The notes under the pieces are model-generated. The model saw nothing but the letters and a program-made list of their open reading frames with translations. It searched no databases and was not told where the DNA came from. The position numbers were made by a program, and so were the translations under genes. From contig JAJEDI010000091.1 of the NCBI GenBank assembly GCA_022821585.1, positions 113,547 to 157,345 of the forward strand: a stretch of 43,799 nucleotides of DNA, read 5' to 3'. This document shows, one piece after another, positions 1 to 8,836 of this stretch. This stretch comes from Caldilineaceae bacterium (lineage in GTDB: Bacteria; Chloroflexota; Anaerolineae; Caldilineales; Caldilineaceae). The first letter of the stretch is position 1, and each line of letters starts with the position of its first letter.

Positions 1-69
1 GGCAACCAGCACGCGCAAAGACATGGCTCTGGCGGCTACTTCTCCTTCGGCTTGAACGACCTCTCTCAA
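1..69 (-). CDS. Possible 5' end of a gene running off the left edge
   Basis: On the minus strand a frame stays open from a TTG at 69 to the window edge (23 codons), with a GGAG seven bases upstream of that TTG. An in-frame ATG at 24 gives MSLRVLVA, a common-looking bacterial N-terminus. Only a few codons are visible, so no family can be named, and the frame may be spurious. If real, it is divergent from the threonine synthase gene. Confidence 0.25.
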   Translation of the reverse strand, partial: MREVVQAEGEVAARAMSLRVLVA

Positions 70-184
70 AGAGTCACTCCAAATTGGCCTCCGTCCAAAC
101 GCCCCGGCTCATCGCGTTCACATTCCTCAGGGGCCTGCTCAGCCAGTCGGGCATCGCGTTTCGCATAAGCGTGACCGAACCGAC

Positions 185-213
185 TTGCCAAACAACCTCA
201 TGACTCCTACTAT
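185..213 (+). promoter_or_regulatory. Candidate sigma-70 promoter of threonine synthase
   Basis: TTGCCA at 185-190 and TACTAT at 208-213 are separated by 17 bases, a close fit to the -35/-10 consensus. It lies about 45 bases upstream of the ATG at 259. Identified by eye only. Confidence 0.4.
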
Positions 214-258
214 ACCATACCGAAAGTAAGTTCAAGCCATAGAAAAGGAATTGGGGAA

Positions 259-1611
259 ATGTCAGTACCCCGAACGGAGACTTTTCTGACCGGGTTGCGG
301 TGTCTGCGCTGCGGCCGCAGCTTCTTGCCCGGGTCGATCGATTACGTGTGCCCTTGCCGCCCAAATCGTGGCAGCGACCTCGGTCATCTAGACGCTGTCT
401 ACGACTACGACGCAGTTGATGCTATGCGAAAGGCATCCCCTGTCCCAGAAGAATCCAGGCATTCAGGTCTGTTCCCAACCCATGGTCGAAACAGTGTACG
501 CACCATAGATCACTGGTGGCCGCTGCTTCCCGTAAAGCCGGCCTCACTCCCTCCCCTTCCCGTGGGAGACACGCCTTTGCTACGCGCAAGACGTCTTGGC
601 GACCTGCTACACTTGCCAAATCTGTACGTGAAGGACGACGGCCGCAACCCATCGGGCTCCTTCAAAGACCGGGCTTCCGCCGTCGCCGTCGCCCGCGCTC
701 GCGAGACCGGAAGGGACTTGGTCGCCACCGCCAGCACAGGCAACGCGGCTGCTGCGCTGGCCGCGATGAGCGCCGCCGCGGCCCATTCTGCCGTGATCTT
801 CGTTCCCCGCTCGGCACCCCAGGCCAAGATCGCACAGCTGCTCGTTTACGGCAGCCGCGTCCTCGCCGTCGACGGCACCTACGACGACGCCTTCGACCTG
901 TGCGTGCGCGCCTGCGACGAATTCGGCTGGTACAATCGCAACACGGGCTACAATCCCTTCATGACGGAAGGCAAGAAGACAGTCAGTTTCGAGATCGCTG
1001 CCCAGCTCGCCGAGGAACATGACCGCGCCGGTCATAAGGAGACGGAAGAACGCTCTCCTGCATTTGTTGCACCTGACTCTGTCTTCGTCTCAGTCGGCGA
1101 TGGGTCGATCATTGGCGGGGTCTTCAAGGGCTTCTGGGAAATGCACACTCTTGGATGGACTGACCGCGTCCCACGTATCTTCGGCATTCAGTCCTGGGCC
1201 AGCGCCGCAATTCACAATGCATGGAGAGACGGCATGGACGTGCCCCTACCTGTCAACGCCGAAACAGCGGCCGACTCGATCAGCGTGAACGAGCCGCGCG
1301 ACGCCACCAAAGCTTTGCGAGCCGTTCGGGCAAGCTGCGGGGCCTTCCTCCTTGTCGAAGACAGGGCGATCCTTGAGGCGATCCTGCCGCTGGCCCGCCA
1401 GGGCGGCGTCTTTGCTGAACCGGCTGGCGCAACCGCGTTCGCCGGCCTCCAACTGGCCCGTCGCAAAGGTCTGTTGGAACCCTCTGAAACTGTCGTCGTT
1501 ATCAATACAGGCAGCGGCCTGAAGGACGTGCCAGCCGCCATGCGGGTTGCCGGCGAGCCCACCATCATACCCCCTACTTTGGAAGCGGTTGCCGAGCACC
1601 TGAAGGTCTGA
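259..1611 (+). CDS. thrC: Threonine synthase (PLP-dependent, fold type II)
   Basis: Predicted cytoplasmic enzyme converting O-phospho-L-homoserine to L-threonine with pyridoxal phosphate. The N-terminus has a zinc-ribbon-like CLRCG (residues 15-19) followed by VCPC, as in many long bacterial threonine synthases. The PLP-binding lysine is in NPSGSFKDRAS (Lys136), followed by the STGNAAAALAA phosphate-binding loop. Near the C-terminus NTGSGLKD matches the family's cofactor ring-binding stretch. At 450 residues it is in the usual range. The ATG at 259 follows GGGGA and a plausible promoter. A divergent paralogue acting on another O-phospho or O-acyl amino acid cannot be excluded. It is followed by an ABC-2 exporter. 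Confidence 0.88.
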   Translation: MSVPRTETFLTGLRCLRCGRSFLPGSIDYVCPCRPNRGSDLGHLDAVYDYDAVDAMRKASPVPEESRHSGLFPTHGRNSVRTIDHWWPLLPVKPASLPPLPVGDTPLLRARRLGDLLHLPNLYVKDDGRNPSGSFKDRASAVAVARARETGRDLVATASTGNAAAALAAMSAAAAHSAVIFVPRSAPQAKIAQLLVYGSRVLAVDGTYDDAFDLCVRACDEFGWYNRNTGYNPFMTEGKKTVSFEIAAQLAEEHDRAGHKETEERSPAFVAPDSVFVSVGDGSIIGGVFKGFWEMHTLGWTDRVPRIFGIQSWASAAIHNAWRDGMDVPLPVNAETAADSISVNEPRDATKALRAVRASCGAFLLVEDRAILEAILPLARQGGVFAEPAGATAFAGLQLARRKGLLEPSETVVVINTGSGLKDVPAAMRVAGEPTIIPPTLEAVAEHLKV

Positions 1612-1707
1612 GCGCGCACATCTGTGCATTTCAATTCGCAGAAGAAGGTCCTAGGCTGACTCACAGCTCAGGAAACGCCTGTAAGTCAGCCATCCACCTC
1701 AGATGAC

Positions 1708-2622
1708 ATGAAGAGTTCGCCTGACACCGTCTACTCGGTCTATTCACTCACAAAGGTCTACGCGGGTACGAATCGGCCGGCCAATGAGGCCATCAGCTTC
1801 AACGTGGAGCAGGGTGTAATCTTCGGACTGCTGGGCGACAATGGTGCGGGCAAAAGTACACTTGTCAAGCAAATGGCGAACCTCCTGCGTCCCACCAGCG
1901 GAGGCGTCGTCCTCTACGGGAAGCCTGTGCAGGAGGATCCATTTCTCGTACCCCTACACGTCGGATACATGCCGCAGACCGCGCGGACACTGAACTCCCT
2001 AACCGTCAGCGAGGCTCTGTATTTTACGTCCCACCTGCGTGGCTGCTCTCGCCGAGGAGCAGACAGTGAACGAGAGCGACTCTTGCACCTGTGGGACTTG
2101 CATGACATTCGATCCGAACTGTGCTCTCGTCTTTCAGGCGGACAGCAGCGCCTGCTGCAATTGGCCGCGGCCATGGCCGGGCAGCCTCCGGTGCTGATCC
2201 TGGATGAACCAACCAATGAATTGGCCCCGCAGAGGCGCCGACATGTTTGGGAAACCTTGCGAGCAGAGAACAGGGAACGCGGCACGACGATCATATTCAT
2301 CACCCATGACGCCATTGAGGCCGAGAAAACTGTTCAGCAGGTCGGTATCATGCACAAAGGGCGGATGGTTGCTCTAGGGAAGCCATCTGAGCTTAAGAGA
2401 GAGATGAACCAGCAGCTTCGATTGGCGTTGCACTTCGACCCGGCATCGCCTCCCGACCTGCCCGGTGATCTTCGACCTCAAGAGTTGGCAGAAGGTCACT
2501 GGCTGGTACTGTTGGATCAGGACAGGGTGGAGGCCACTCTGTCGGCGTTAGACCTGTCACGAATCGACGACTTCCAGCTCCACTCCGCGACGCTTGAAGA
2601 CCTCTACCTCTACTACACGTGA
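1708..2622 (+). CDS. ABC-2 type exporter, ATP-binding protein
   Basis: 304-residue ATPase of an ABC exporter. It has Walker A GDNGAGKST (around residue 45), a Q-loop in YMPQTA, signature LSGGQQRL, Walker B VLILDEPTNE and H-loop ITHDA. The usual SGLDP after Walker B is replaced by NELAPQ, so the D-loop is atypical. The C-terminal 90 residues form the regulatory tail common in drug, lipid or polysaccharide exporters of the CcmA/NatA type. Its stop overlaps the GTG start of the permease (GTGA at 2619-2622), so the two are translationally coupled half-transporter subunits. Substrate cannot be told from sequence. Confidence 0.9.
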   Translation: MKSSPDTVYSVYSLTKVYAGTNRPANEAISFNVEQGVIFGLLGDNGAGKSTLVKQMANLLRPTSGGVVLYGKPVQEDPFLVPLHVGYMPQTARTLNSLTVSEALYFTSHLRGCSRRGADSERERLLHLWDLHDIRSELCSRLSGGQQRLLQLAAAMAGQPPVLILDEPTNELAPQRRRHVWETLRAENRERGTTIIFITHDAIEAEKTVQQVGIMHKGRMVALGKPSELKREMNQQLRLALHFDPASPPDLPGDLRPQELAEGHWLVLLDQDRVEATLSALDLSRIDDFQLHSATLEDLYLYYT

Positions 2623-3380
2623 TTAGAACTCGACTTCCTCTGCCCCTCTATCTGCAATTTTGGGATCTGTTTCTCATTGAGTTGAGCAACTGGCGATGGG
2701 CTTGGCGAAACCTCGTTCTGACCGGTACGGTCCTGCCGCTGTTTGGGATCCTTTTGCTTGGTTCCTTCGCACGTGAATTGGGATCCAATGCGCTTTCCTT
2801 CGTCCTGACAGGGAACCTGGTCATGGCTCTTCTCTTTGAACATATGGGCAAGATGATCAGCCACTTCTCTTACATGAAGACGGCGGGCAGCCTAGACTAT
2901 TTCGCCACATTGCCAGTACGCAAAGCCGTACTCATACTCGCAGCGTCAGTTGCTTTCTTCATCCTTTTTCTGCCCTCACTGGTCGTTGTCCTCGCCGGTG
3001 GCGCCTTGATACTGCGGCTGGAGCTTGAGGTCCATCCGCTGGCATTCGTTGTCGTACCGCTTTGCGCTCTTCCGCTAGCAGGCATCGGTGCGTTGATGGG
3101 CGTCACCTTTCGTACGCCGGAGGAAGCCTCGGCCGTGGGCCGGTTACTCACAGTCATAATGTTGACGGCCGGACCTGTGTTGATCCCTCCAGACCGCCTA
3201 CCTGACTGGCTGGTTTGGCTCGGTTACCTGAGCCCGGCGACATACGCTGCTTCAGCATTACGCCAGGTTCTGCTGGGCCCTCTTGCCATGCGCCTTCTGT
3301 TGGACTCCGCGGTTTTGGCTGCTTGCATTCTCATCAGTTTCTGGATGGTCGATCGTATGATGGACTGGCGCGAGGGCTGA
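2619..3380 (+). CDS. ABC-2 type exporter, membrane permease
   Basis: 253-residue integral membrane protein with about six hydrophobic segments, consistent with the ABC-2 permease family (NodJ/DrrB-like). The last segments contain the GPVLIPPDRLPDW...YLSPATYAASALRQ stretch, which resembles the family's conserved C-terminal region preceding the final helix. The GTG start overlaps the ATPase stop by four bases. With the upstream ATPase it should form a two-plus-two exporter in the cytoplasmic membrane; the cargo is unknown. Confidence 0.82.
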   Translation: MIRTRLPLPLYLQFWDLFLIELSNWRWAWRNLVLTGTVLPLFGILLLGSFARELGSNALSFVLTGNLVMALLFEHMGKMISHFSYMKTAGSLDYFATLPVRKAVLILAASVAFFILFLPSLVVVLAGGALILRLELEVHPLAFVVVPLCALPLAGIGALMGVTFRTPEEASAVGRLLTVIMLTAGPVLIPPDRLPDWLVWLGYLSPATYAASALRQVLLGPLAMRLLLDSAVLAACILISFWMVDRMMDWREG

Positions 3381-3578
3381 GTCCCAGATAATGGCGACAT
3401 TGCGTCACTTGCCCATCAACCCGCCACCGACCCACGTTCCAGTTCTTTCCTTTTATCCCCGAGAATCAAACCCTCCAGGTTCGCCACAGATGCCCCTATC
3501 TGATACGATTGCCGTACTGTCCGAACGGCCCTGAAAGGGGTTGGCGTTTCAAGATCTGAATCAAGAGGAGTATTCGCA

Positions 3579-4961
3579 GTGACACGACAAATTGTACCCG
3601 GCCCAACTTACGCGGAAATGCGTGACCCGAATAGGCTCCCGGACACCGTTCGGAAGGAAGCGTCATCCGCTCTGCCCAGCAACGAACTGGCCCCGCTCAA
3701 CCTCTTCAACATCAACTGGAAGAATACCGGTACAGATGTAGAGCGCATCATTCTGCCAAAAGAGCTGACCGGTGTCCAGGCCAATATCATCGTTCTCAGC
3801 GGGCGTACTTTTCCCAGCGGTTCGATGAAGGTCGGGCCCGCTTACACGACCTTGGCAGAAGCCGAAGTGCTTGACGGCCTGAGACCTGGCGACCGCAGCA
3901 TAATTGGCCCCAGCACGGGGAATTTCGGCATTGGGACGGCCTATGTCAGCGCACTGAAAGGATATCAAGCCGTTGTCGTTATGCCGGACACAATGAGCCA
4001 GGAGCGGTATGAACGCATTCGCAAGTACGGCGGCGAACTTGACCTGACCCCGGGGACAGAGTCAGACGTAATCCTGACCCTGGAGCGCACGCACAGCGAA
4101 TATGTAAGCAAGCCGGAAAAGTACGTCGTTCTGGCGCAGTTCGAGCTGATGCCCAACTACCGCTTCCACCGGCACGTCACCGGCGATGCGGTCGAAAAGG
4201 CCGCCGTCGGCGTTGGTAACGGACAGGTTGCCGCCTTCGTCAGCGCGCCCGGCAGTGCCGGCACGCTCGCGGCAGGGGACCACGTAAAGTCGCTTTACCC
4301 GGATGCTCGTATCGTGGCACTGGAGCCCCGCCAGTGTTCGACGCTCTTCAACGGCGGCCAGGGCCAGCACCGCATCGAGGGAATCGGCGACAAGATGGTC
4401 ACGTTAATTCACAATGTCTACAACACCGATCTCCTTATGCTCATCAACGACGAGGAGACCGTCCGGGGGATGGAGGTAGTCCAGTCGGGAACAGAGTCAC
4501 TTGTTCGTCGGCTCGGACTGGACAGTAACGAAGCAGAGGCGCTGCAGGGCAAGTTCGGGCCAAGCTGTATATGCAACATCGTTGGCGCCATCAAGACCGC
4601 CAAGTATCTTGGGCTGGGACCGCAGGACAACGTCGTGACTATAGCCACCGACAGCTACGACCGCTATCCCTCTGTCAGCGCCGACCTGTACCACCGTCAC
4701 GGCGGCAGGCCGGATTCGGACACGCTGGAAAACTGGGCCAAGGCCGTTTTCCTGGGCGCCTCTGTTGGCGAGATTATCGATCTCAACCGACCCGGCGAGC
4801 ACGACCGCCTGCAGACTATGAAACGCGAACTGTGGACGCGCTTCGGCTACCACGGCGATCTGATAGGACGTATGGCCAGCCAGATTTTCTGGGATGAAGA
4901 GAACGGGAAAATCGAGGAAATCGATCCCAGGATCGAGGAGATCCGCGGATCACTGGGGTAG
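3579..4961 (+). CDS. Cysteine synthase-like PLP-dependent enzyme
   Basis: 460-residue fold-type II PLP enzyme. The presumed Schiff-base lysine is Lys84 in SGSMKVGPAY, the phosphate-binding loop is STGNFGIG, and ATDSYDRYPS lies near the C-terminus. It resembles the cysteine synthase / cystathionine beta-synthase group (COG0031) but is about 150 residues longer than CysK, with an N-terminal extension of about 65 residues before the catalytic core and a C-terminal extension. The GTG start is chosen for the AGAGGAG upstream (about 3565-3571). The substrate cannot be assigned; O-acetylserine, O-phosphoserine or another beta-replacement substrate are possible. Confidence 0.75.
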   Translation: MTRQIVPGPTYAEMRDPNRLPDTVRKEASSALPSNELAPLNLFNINWKNTGTDVERIILPKELTGVQANIIVLSGRTFPSGSMKVGPAYTTLAEAEVLDGLRPGDRSIIGPSTGNFGIGTAYVSALKGYQAVVVMPDTMSQERYERIRKYGGELDLTPGTESDVILTLERTHSEYVSKPEKYVVLAQFELMPNYRFHRHVTGDAVEKAAVGVGNGQVAAFVSAPGSAGTLAAGDHVKSLYPDARIVALEPRQCSTLFNGGQGQHRIEGIGDKMVTLIHNVYNTDLLMLINDEETVRGMEVVQSGTESLVRRLGLDSNEAEALQGKFGPSCICNIVGAIKTAKYLGLGPQDNVVTIATDSYDRYPSVSADLYHRHGGRPDSDTLENWAKAVFLGASVGEIIDLNRPGEHDRLQTMKRELWTRFGYHGDLIGRMASQIFWDEENGKIEEIDPRIEEIRGSLG

Positions 4962-5063
4962 GCCGGTCGGGTCGCGAATCAGACCAACCTGGCTCCTTGT
5001 GTGATGGAAATCGATCCGCAACCGTTTGAGCCTTCGCCGAGTGTGTAGGAGGCTCATTTCCTC

Positions 5064-6377
5064 TCAGTCACTCTCCCTAAGTACTGGATAGTCACCACCT
5101 GCCGACCGGACAACCAACCGCTCACCCGCCGCTGTCTGCTCCGGAGCGCTGACAACGGCCCCACTTCCCCGTTGAACGATACTATAGCCTCGCGAAAGGA
5201 CGGCCGCAGGGTTGAGACCCTCAAGTCGCGCGCCGGCGGACTCCAACTGCTCGTGCCTTCGCCGCAGTTCAAGTGAAAATACGCGCCGCATTCGTTCCTC
5301 AGATTCATCCAGCCGCTGGCGCGCCAGATCAATCTGACGCATCGGAGCGCTGCGCAGGAGCCTGCGGCGCAACTCGCTCAACTGTACCTGCCGGTCAGCA
5401 ACATCCTCAATTGCGGCGCGCAGCAACCACATCTTGATCTGGCTGACGTTTGCCTGCAGCTCATGGCGGTCTGGCGTCGCGGCCACCGCCGCGCCGGTCG
5501 GCGTCGGCGCGCGCATGTCAGCGACAAAGTCGGCGATCGTGAAGTCGGTCTCATGACCGATCCCGGTCACGACCGGCACGGTACTCTCTGCGATGGCATA
5601 AGCAACGACTTCCTCGTTGAACGCCCACAGGTCCTCGATCGAACCGCCCCCTCGCACGAGCAGAACCGTGTCCAGAGTGCCCTTGCTTCGTCCAGCTTCC
5701 CCTGCCGCCGCATCGGAAGGTCCGTGCCCGTTGCCGAGGAACAATAAGGGCAGATTGGAATGATCTGCTTCGAATAAAGCCCCGCCCGAACCCGCTGCAC
5801 TGGTGAATCCGTTCGCAGCAGCGAGCGCTGCCGCGATCTGCACGGGGGCCTCGGCTCCCTGGACCTGCGTGGGAAAGAGAAAGGCCTCCGCGAGCGGCCA
5901 GCGCTGCCTCAGTACGCGCAGCACATCCTGGAATGCTGCCGCGCTCTGACTGGTGACGATACCCATACGTCTTGGCAGTGCCGGTACCGGTCGTTTCCGC
6001 TCCGCCTCGAAGAGTCCTTCTGCGGCGAGCCTTTCCTTGAGCGCTTCAAATTGCGCGTACAACTGCCCCCGGCCCGCCGGCCGGATTTCATCGGCATAGA
6101 ACTGGTATTGGCCGCGCTCAGGGTAGACGCTGACATGCCCGTGTGCCAGAATCTGGTCACCCTCGCTGGGGAGCCAGGTATGGCGGTGGGCGTTGCCTCG
6201 CCAGATAACCGAACTGATGACTGCGCCGCTGTCCTTGAGGCTAAAGTAAATGTGCCCGCTGGCTGCCCTGGTCCAGCGGCTGACCTCCGCCAGCACCCAG
6301 ACATCCTGGAGCAGTTCATCGCGTTCGAATAGTGCCGAGACGTGCGCGGTCAGCTGCGAGATCGTAAGAGGGTTCAT
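5064..6377 (-). CDS. xseA: Exodeoxyribonuclease VII large subunit
   Basis: Catalytic subunit of exonuclease VII, which degrades single-stranded DNA to oligonucleotides. An N-terminal OB-fold (about residues 1-100, beginning MNPLTISQLT) is followed by the catalytic domain with RRMGIVTS, VLLVRGGGSIEDLWAFNE and TGIGHETDFTIADFVAD, all diagnostic of XseA. A coiled-coil-like Arg/Glu/Gln-rich segment near 300-390 and a C-terminal LSRGYSIV strand complete the family layout. The ATG at 6377 is preferred because the protein then starts directly at the OB-fold (437 residues); the longer frame from 6419 adds 14 unrelated residues. The small subunit xseB is not seen next to it. Confidence 0.96.
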   Translation of the reverse strand: MNPLTISQLTAHVSALFERDELLQDVWVLAEVSRWTRAASGHIYFSLKDSGAVISSVIWRGNAHRHTWLPSEGDQILAHGHVSVYPERGQYQFYADEIRPAGRGQLYAQFEALKERLAAEGLFEAERKRPVPALPRRMGIVTSQSAAAFQDVLRVLRQRWPLAEAFLFPTQVQGAEAPVQIAAALAAANGFTSAAGSGGALFEADHSNLPLLFLGNGHGPSDAAAGEAGRSKGTLDTVLLVRGGGSIEDLWAFNEEVVAYAIAESTVPVVTGIGHETDFTIADFVADMRAPTPTGAAVAATPDRHELQANVSQIKMWLLRAAIEDVADRQVQLSELRRRLLRSAPMRQIDLARQRLDESEERMRRVFSLELRRRHEQLESAGARLEGLNPAAVLSRGYSIVQRGSGAVVSAPEQTAAGERLVVRSAGGDYPVLRESD

Positions 6378-6848
6378 AGCCCTGCATTGTACCACGTCCG
6401 TAGGCTTCGATCGCAACAAACCCGCTCCGGCAGCAGTGCATTCGCATCCAATTAGGTATAGAACTCTCCAGAGATCGTCAGCTTTCCAACCGGCACGTTA
6501 ACATTCGGCAGAAATGCCGGTATGGGCGGTTCTCAACCTGCGTAAGAGATCGCGTGCTAAGCGGGGCAAAATGGTCAAGTTGTGCTGCGCATGAAAGCCT
6601 TGGGCAATGAGGCGCGCATTTCATTCACCGTGGACCGTTTGTCTTGAAGGTGGGTCTCGTCTGTGTGTTGGACGAGAGTTTATGAGCGTTTACGAGAGCT
6701 TGCGTGATGTCTTAACAAGAGTACATGAAAACAGTTCGATGGACTGTGAAGAGGGTATCGCTTGTGCGCGTTGGCGCGTATCAGGTCAAACGGGGATGTA
6801 CAAGAGTTGCACGTCCCGTGATGTGGTGGAACGCAGTTGGCGTCAAAT

Positions 6849-6894
6849 GTCGGGTCATGTCGGGTCAGGTAGGCATAAGTCGGGTAAAGTCGGG
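6849..6894. repeat. Phased 10-bp direct repeat array (GTCGGG, five units)
   Basis: GTCGGG occurs at 6849, 6859, 6879 and 6889, and a degenerate copy (GTAGGC) fills the missing slot at 6869, so five units sit at exactly 10-base spacing. The unit is roughly ATGTCGGGTC. Spacing close to one DNA helical turn puts all copies on one face of the helix. Confidence 0.75.
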
Positions 6895-7053
6895 CGAAAT
6901 TTTTTCTTCTGGTTCTTGTTTTGGTTACGCTTTTGCATCAGATTTTGCGTGTCCGGAGCCTGTTCCCGGTTCTGGCATATTTTCTACGATGCTCATCCAC
7001 TGCTCTTACAGACGACAGGATCATGCCGGTCAGTTGGCTTTGGGGGGCATGGT

Positions 7054-7131
7054 GTCGTGTCCGGCCGGTCAAGGTCGGGCTATGTCGGGTCAGGATCGGA
7101 TTATGTCGGGTCAGTGTCGGGTCAGAGCGGG
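7054..7131. repeat. Second phased GTCGGG direct repeat array (eight units)
   Basis: Units start at 7054 (GTCGTG), 7064 (GCCGGT), 7074, 7084, 7095 (ATCGGA), 7105, 7116 and 7126 (AGCGGG); those without a given sequence are exact GTCGGG. Spacings are 10, 10, 10, 11, 10, 11 and 10 bases, averaging close to the helical repeat. Several units are followed by TCA. It uses the same motif as the array at 6849-6894 and lies about 260 bases upstream of the arsR promoter. Confidence 0.7.
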
Positions 7132-7391
7132 CAGTCTTCCTTGTTTTGGTCTTTGCGCTTGAATTCGAGCACAGTTCCTCGATGTTTTATTTTTTAGTAC
7201 CGGGCCGTTACCAGTCTTGGAAGGGCGTCCCTCGCCTTCAGATTCCCAGCTAGCGAGAGTCATGGCTTGATGATAGTTCGCTCTCAGCAATGCCTATTCA
7301 CGTTTTGGCACTGGGATATTATATCACTGTTTTGCGTGCAATTTGCCTGCTTCGCAACCCAATTCAAACGCGATTGCCAAGAACTATTATA

Positions 7392-7420
7392 TTGACAAAC
7401 TTCTATATATCGGGTACGAT
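7392..7420 (+). promoter_or_regulatory. Sigma-70 promoter of the ars operon
   Basis: A perfect -35 TTGACA (7392-7397) and -10 TACGAT (7415-7420) are separated by 17 bases, about 90 bases upstream of arsR. The spacer is very A+T rich (CTATATAT), and ATCG-GGTA-CGAT forms a short inverted repeat over the -10. ArsR-family repressors typically bind such AT-rich dyads over their own promoter; that this is the operator is inference. Confidence 0.65.
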
Positions 7421-7512
7421 GCATTGCAGTGAAATGAGTCGCGTCCTGTGGGCTCACTTGAATTGGTCTGTAGAAAAGCGGGTTGCTCTCAGGTTAAGGC
7501 GGGGAGAAGACA

Positions 7513-7953
7513 ATGGCGATTGAATCGATTGCTGTCAGCAGAACAGAGGCGGGCAGGGCCCCCGCTCCGCCAGGAGACTCTGTCACAAGTTCCGTAGAAC
7601 AGGACCGCTTCGGGGAAAATTCGGAGTGGGAGGTCGCCGACGATGCCAAGTCGCACAGTTTGGCAGCTGCCTTTAAGGCTGTCGGCCACCCTATTCGTTT
7701 ACAGATAATGGAACTGCTTTCGAGGCAGCCAAGCCCCATGTGCGTATGCCACATCGAGTCCCGATTCACGCTCTCGCAGCCCACCATTTCCCATCACCTG
7801 GGCTTGCTTCGCAGGGCGGGCCTGGTGAACCGCGAACGGCGGGGAACCTGGATCTACTATTCGGCGGCAAAGGCAGGCGTTTGGCCGCTTCATGCATTTT
7901 TGAGTTCGATCATGAGTGACCAAGGAGAAACATCTCGTGGCATCCCCAACTGA
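7513..7953 (+). CDS. arsR: ArsR-family metalloregulatory repressor
   Basis: 146-residue winged-helix repressor. Residues 50-140 form the ArsR core (FKAVGHPIRLQIMELL; recognition helix in LSQPTISHHLGLLRRAGLV; wing RRGTWIYYSA). The C77-V-C79 pair followed by His80 matches the inducer site of arsenite-sensing ArsR proteins (CVC in the helix before the recognition helix). About 45 residues precede the core, longer than typical ArsR. The ATG follows GGGGAGA. First gene of an operon with arsM and an MFS transporter, so autoregulated arsenic-responsive control is likely. Confidence 0.88.
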   Translation: MAIESIAVSRTEAGRAPAPPGDSVTSSVEQDRFGENSEWEVADDAKSHSLAAAFKAVGHPIRLQIMELLSRQPSPMCVCHIESRFTLSQPTISHHLGLLRRAGLVNRERRGTWIYYSAAKAGVWPLHAFLSSIMSDQGETSRGIPN

Positions 7954-8836
7954 AATGGTGACGAAATCAGGTGACAAGCAGCTAGACAGTTGCTGCGGAA
8001 CGGGAATGGGCGGTCAGCGGCCTGCGCTCAACGACCCTGAGGCCATTCGCGTGGAAGTCCTTTCCTACTACGGCAACGTGGCAGAAGAGCAGTTGAACGG
8101 AAACGGAAGTCAAGGCTGTTGCGGCGACGAATTTTACGCCCTCGAAAACCTAAGCCAGTTGCCCGAAACCGCCGTCGACAGCAGCCGCGGCTGCGGCAAT
8201 CCCAACGCTATCGCCGCCCTCCGGCCCGGTGAAGTTGTGCTCGACCTTGGCTCCGGCGGCGGACTTGACGTCCTGCTGGCGGCCCGCCAGGTCGGTGAAA
8301 GCGGCTTTGTCTATGGTATCGACATGAACGACAGCATGCTGGAGCTGGCCCGGCGCAACGCAGACAAGGCGGGGGCGGCCAACGTGGAGTTTCGCAAGGG
8401 AGATCTGGAGGACCTTCCTCTAGCCGACCAAACGGTCGATGTGATCATCTCCAATTGCGTCATAAATCTCACGGCGGACAAAGGCAAGGTCCTCAAGGAG
8501 GCCTTTCGAGTGCTCAAGCCGGGAGGACGGATCGGGATTTCGGACATTGTGGTCGACGGCGACCTTTCCGGGCTACCGGTGAGTGAAGAACAGATTCGGG
8601 CCGGACTGAGTTGGGCCGGCTGTATCGCCGGAGCCTTGACCACCGGCGAATTCACTGCCTTGCTCCAAGCCGCCGGATTCGATGAAATCGATCTAGCCAT
8701 CGAACAGCGCTATACGAGTGCCGACTTCAGCGGCGAGCTGCCTTCTGCGCTCACAGATCTGAACCCGGACTTGCTGCAGGATTTGCTGCAGCGCTTTACC
8801 AGCAGCAGCATCCAGGCGCGAAAGCGAGAGAGTTGA
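7937..8836 (+). CDS. arsM: Arsenite S-adenosylmethionine methyltransferase
   Basis: Methylates As(III) to mono-, di- and trimethylated arsenicals using S-adenosylmethionine in the cytoplasm. Class I methyltransferase motifs are clear: VLDLGSGGGLD (SAM binding), YGIDMNDSML, and LKPGGRIGISD. Family cysteines are present in SNCVINL and WAGCIAGAL, which correspond to the two arsenic-binding cysteines of ArsM, plus N-terminal Cys-rich SCCGTGMGG and GCCGDEFY. The GTG at 7937 is chosen over the GTG at 7916 because AAGGAG (7922-7927) lies nine bases upstream of it, giving 299 residues and a 17-base overlap with arsR. The next gene overlaps by four bases. Confidence 0.93.
   Translation: MASPTEMVTKSGDKQLDSCCGTGMGGQRPALNDPEAIRVEVLSYYGNVAEEQLNGNGSQGCCGDEFYALENLSQLPETAVDSSRGCGNPNAIAALRPGEVVLDLGSGGGLDVLLAARQVGESGFVYGIDMNDSMLELARRNADKAGAANVEFRKGDLEDLPLADQTVDVIISNCVINLTADKGKVLKEAFRVLKPGGRIGISDIVVDGDLSGLPVSEEQIRAGLSWAGCIAGALTTGEFTALLQAAGFDEIDLAIEQRYTSADFSGELPSALTDLNPDLLQDLLQRFTSSSIQARKRES

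Larger units (their letters stand above)
6378..7391. other. Long non-coding region between xseA and the ars operon
   Basis: About 1 kb with no gene I can support. It is visibly richer in A+T and T-runs than its neighbours. Long open frames exist at 6607-7197 but give Arg/Ser/Gly/Cys-rich strings in two alternative frames, with no recognisable domain and no good ribosome site. Its notable contents are the two phased direct-repeat arrays described separately. Confidence 0.6.

Noticed and set aside
6607..7197. 196-codon open frame across the repeat arrays
   Set aside because: Translation is Arg/Ser/Gly/Cys-rich, another frame is also open over the same stretch, there is no ribosome site or domain, and the openness comes from the stop-free TCGGGT repeats.
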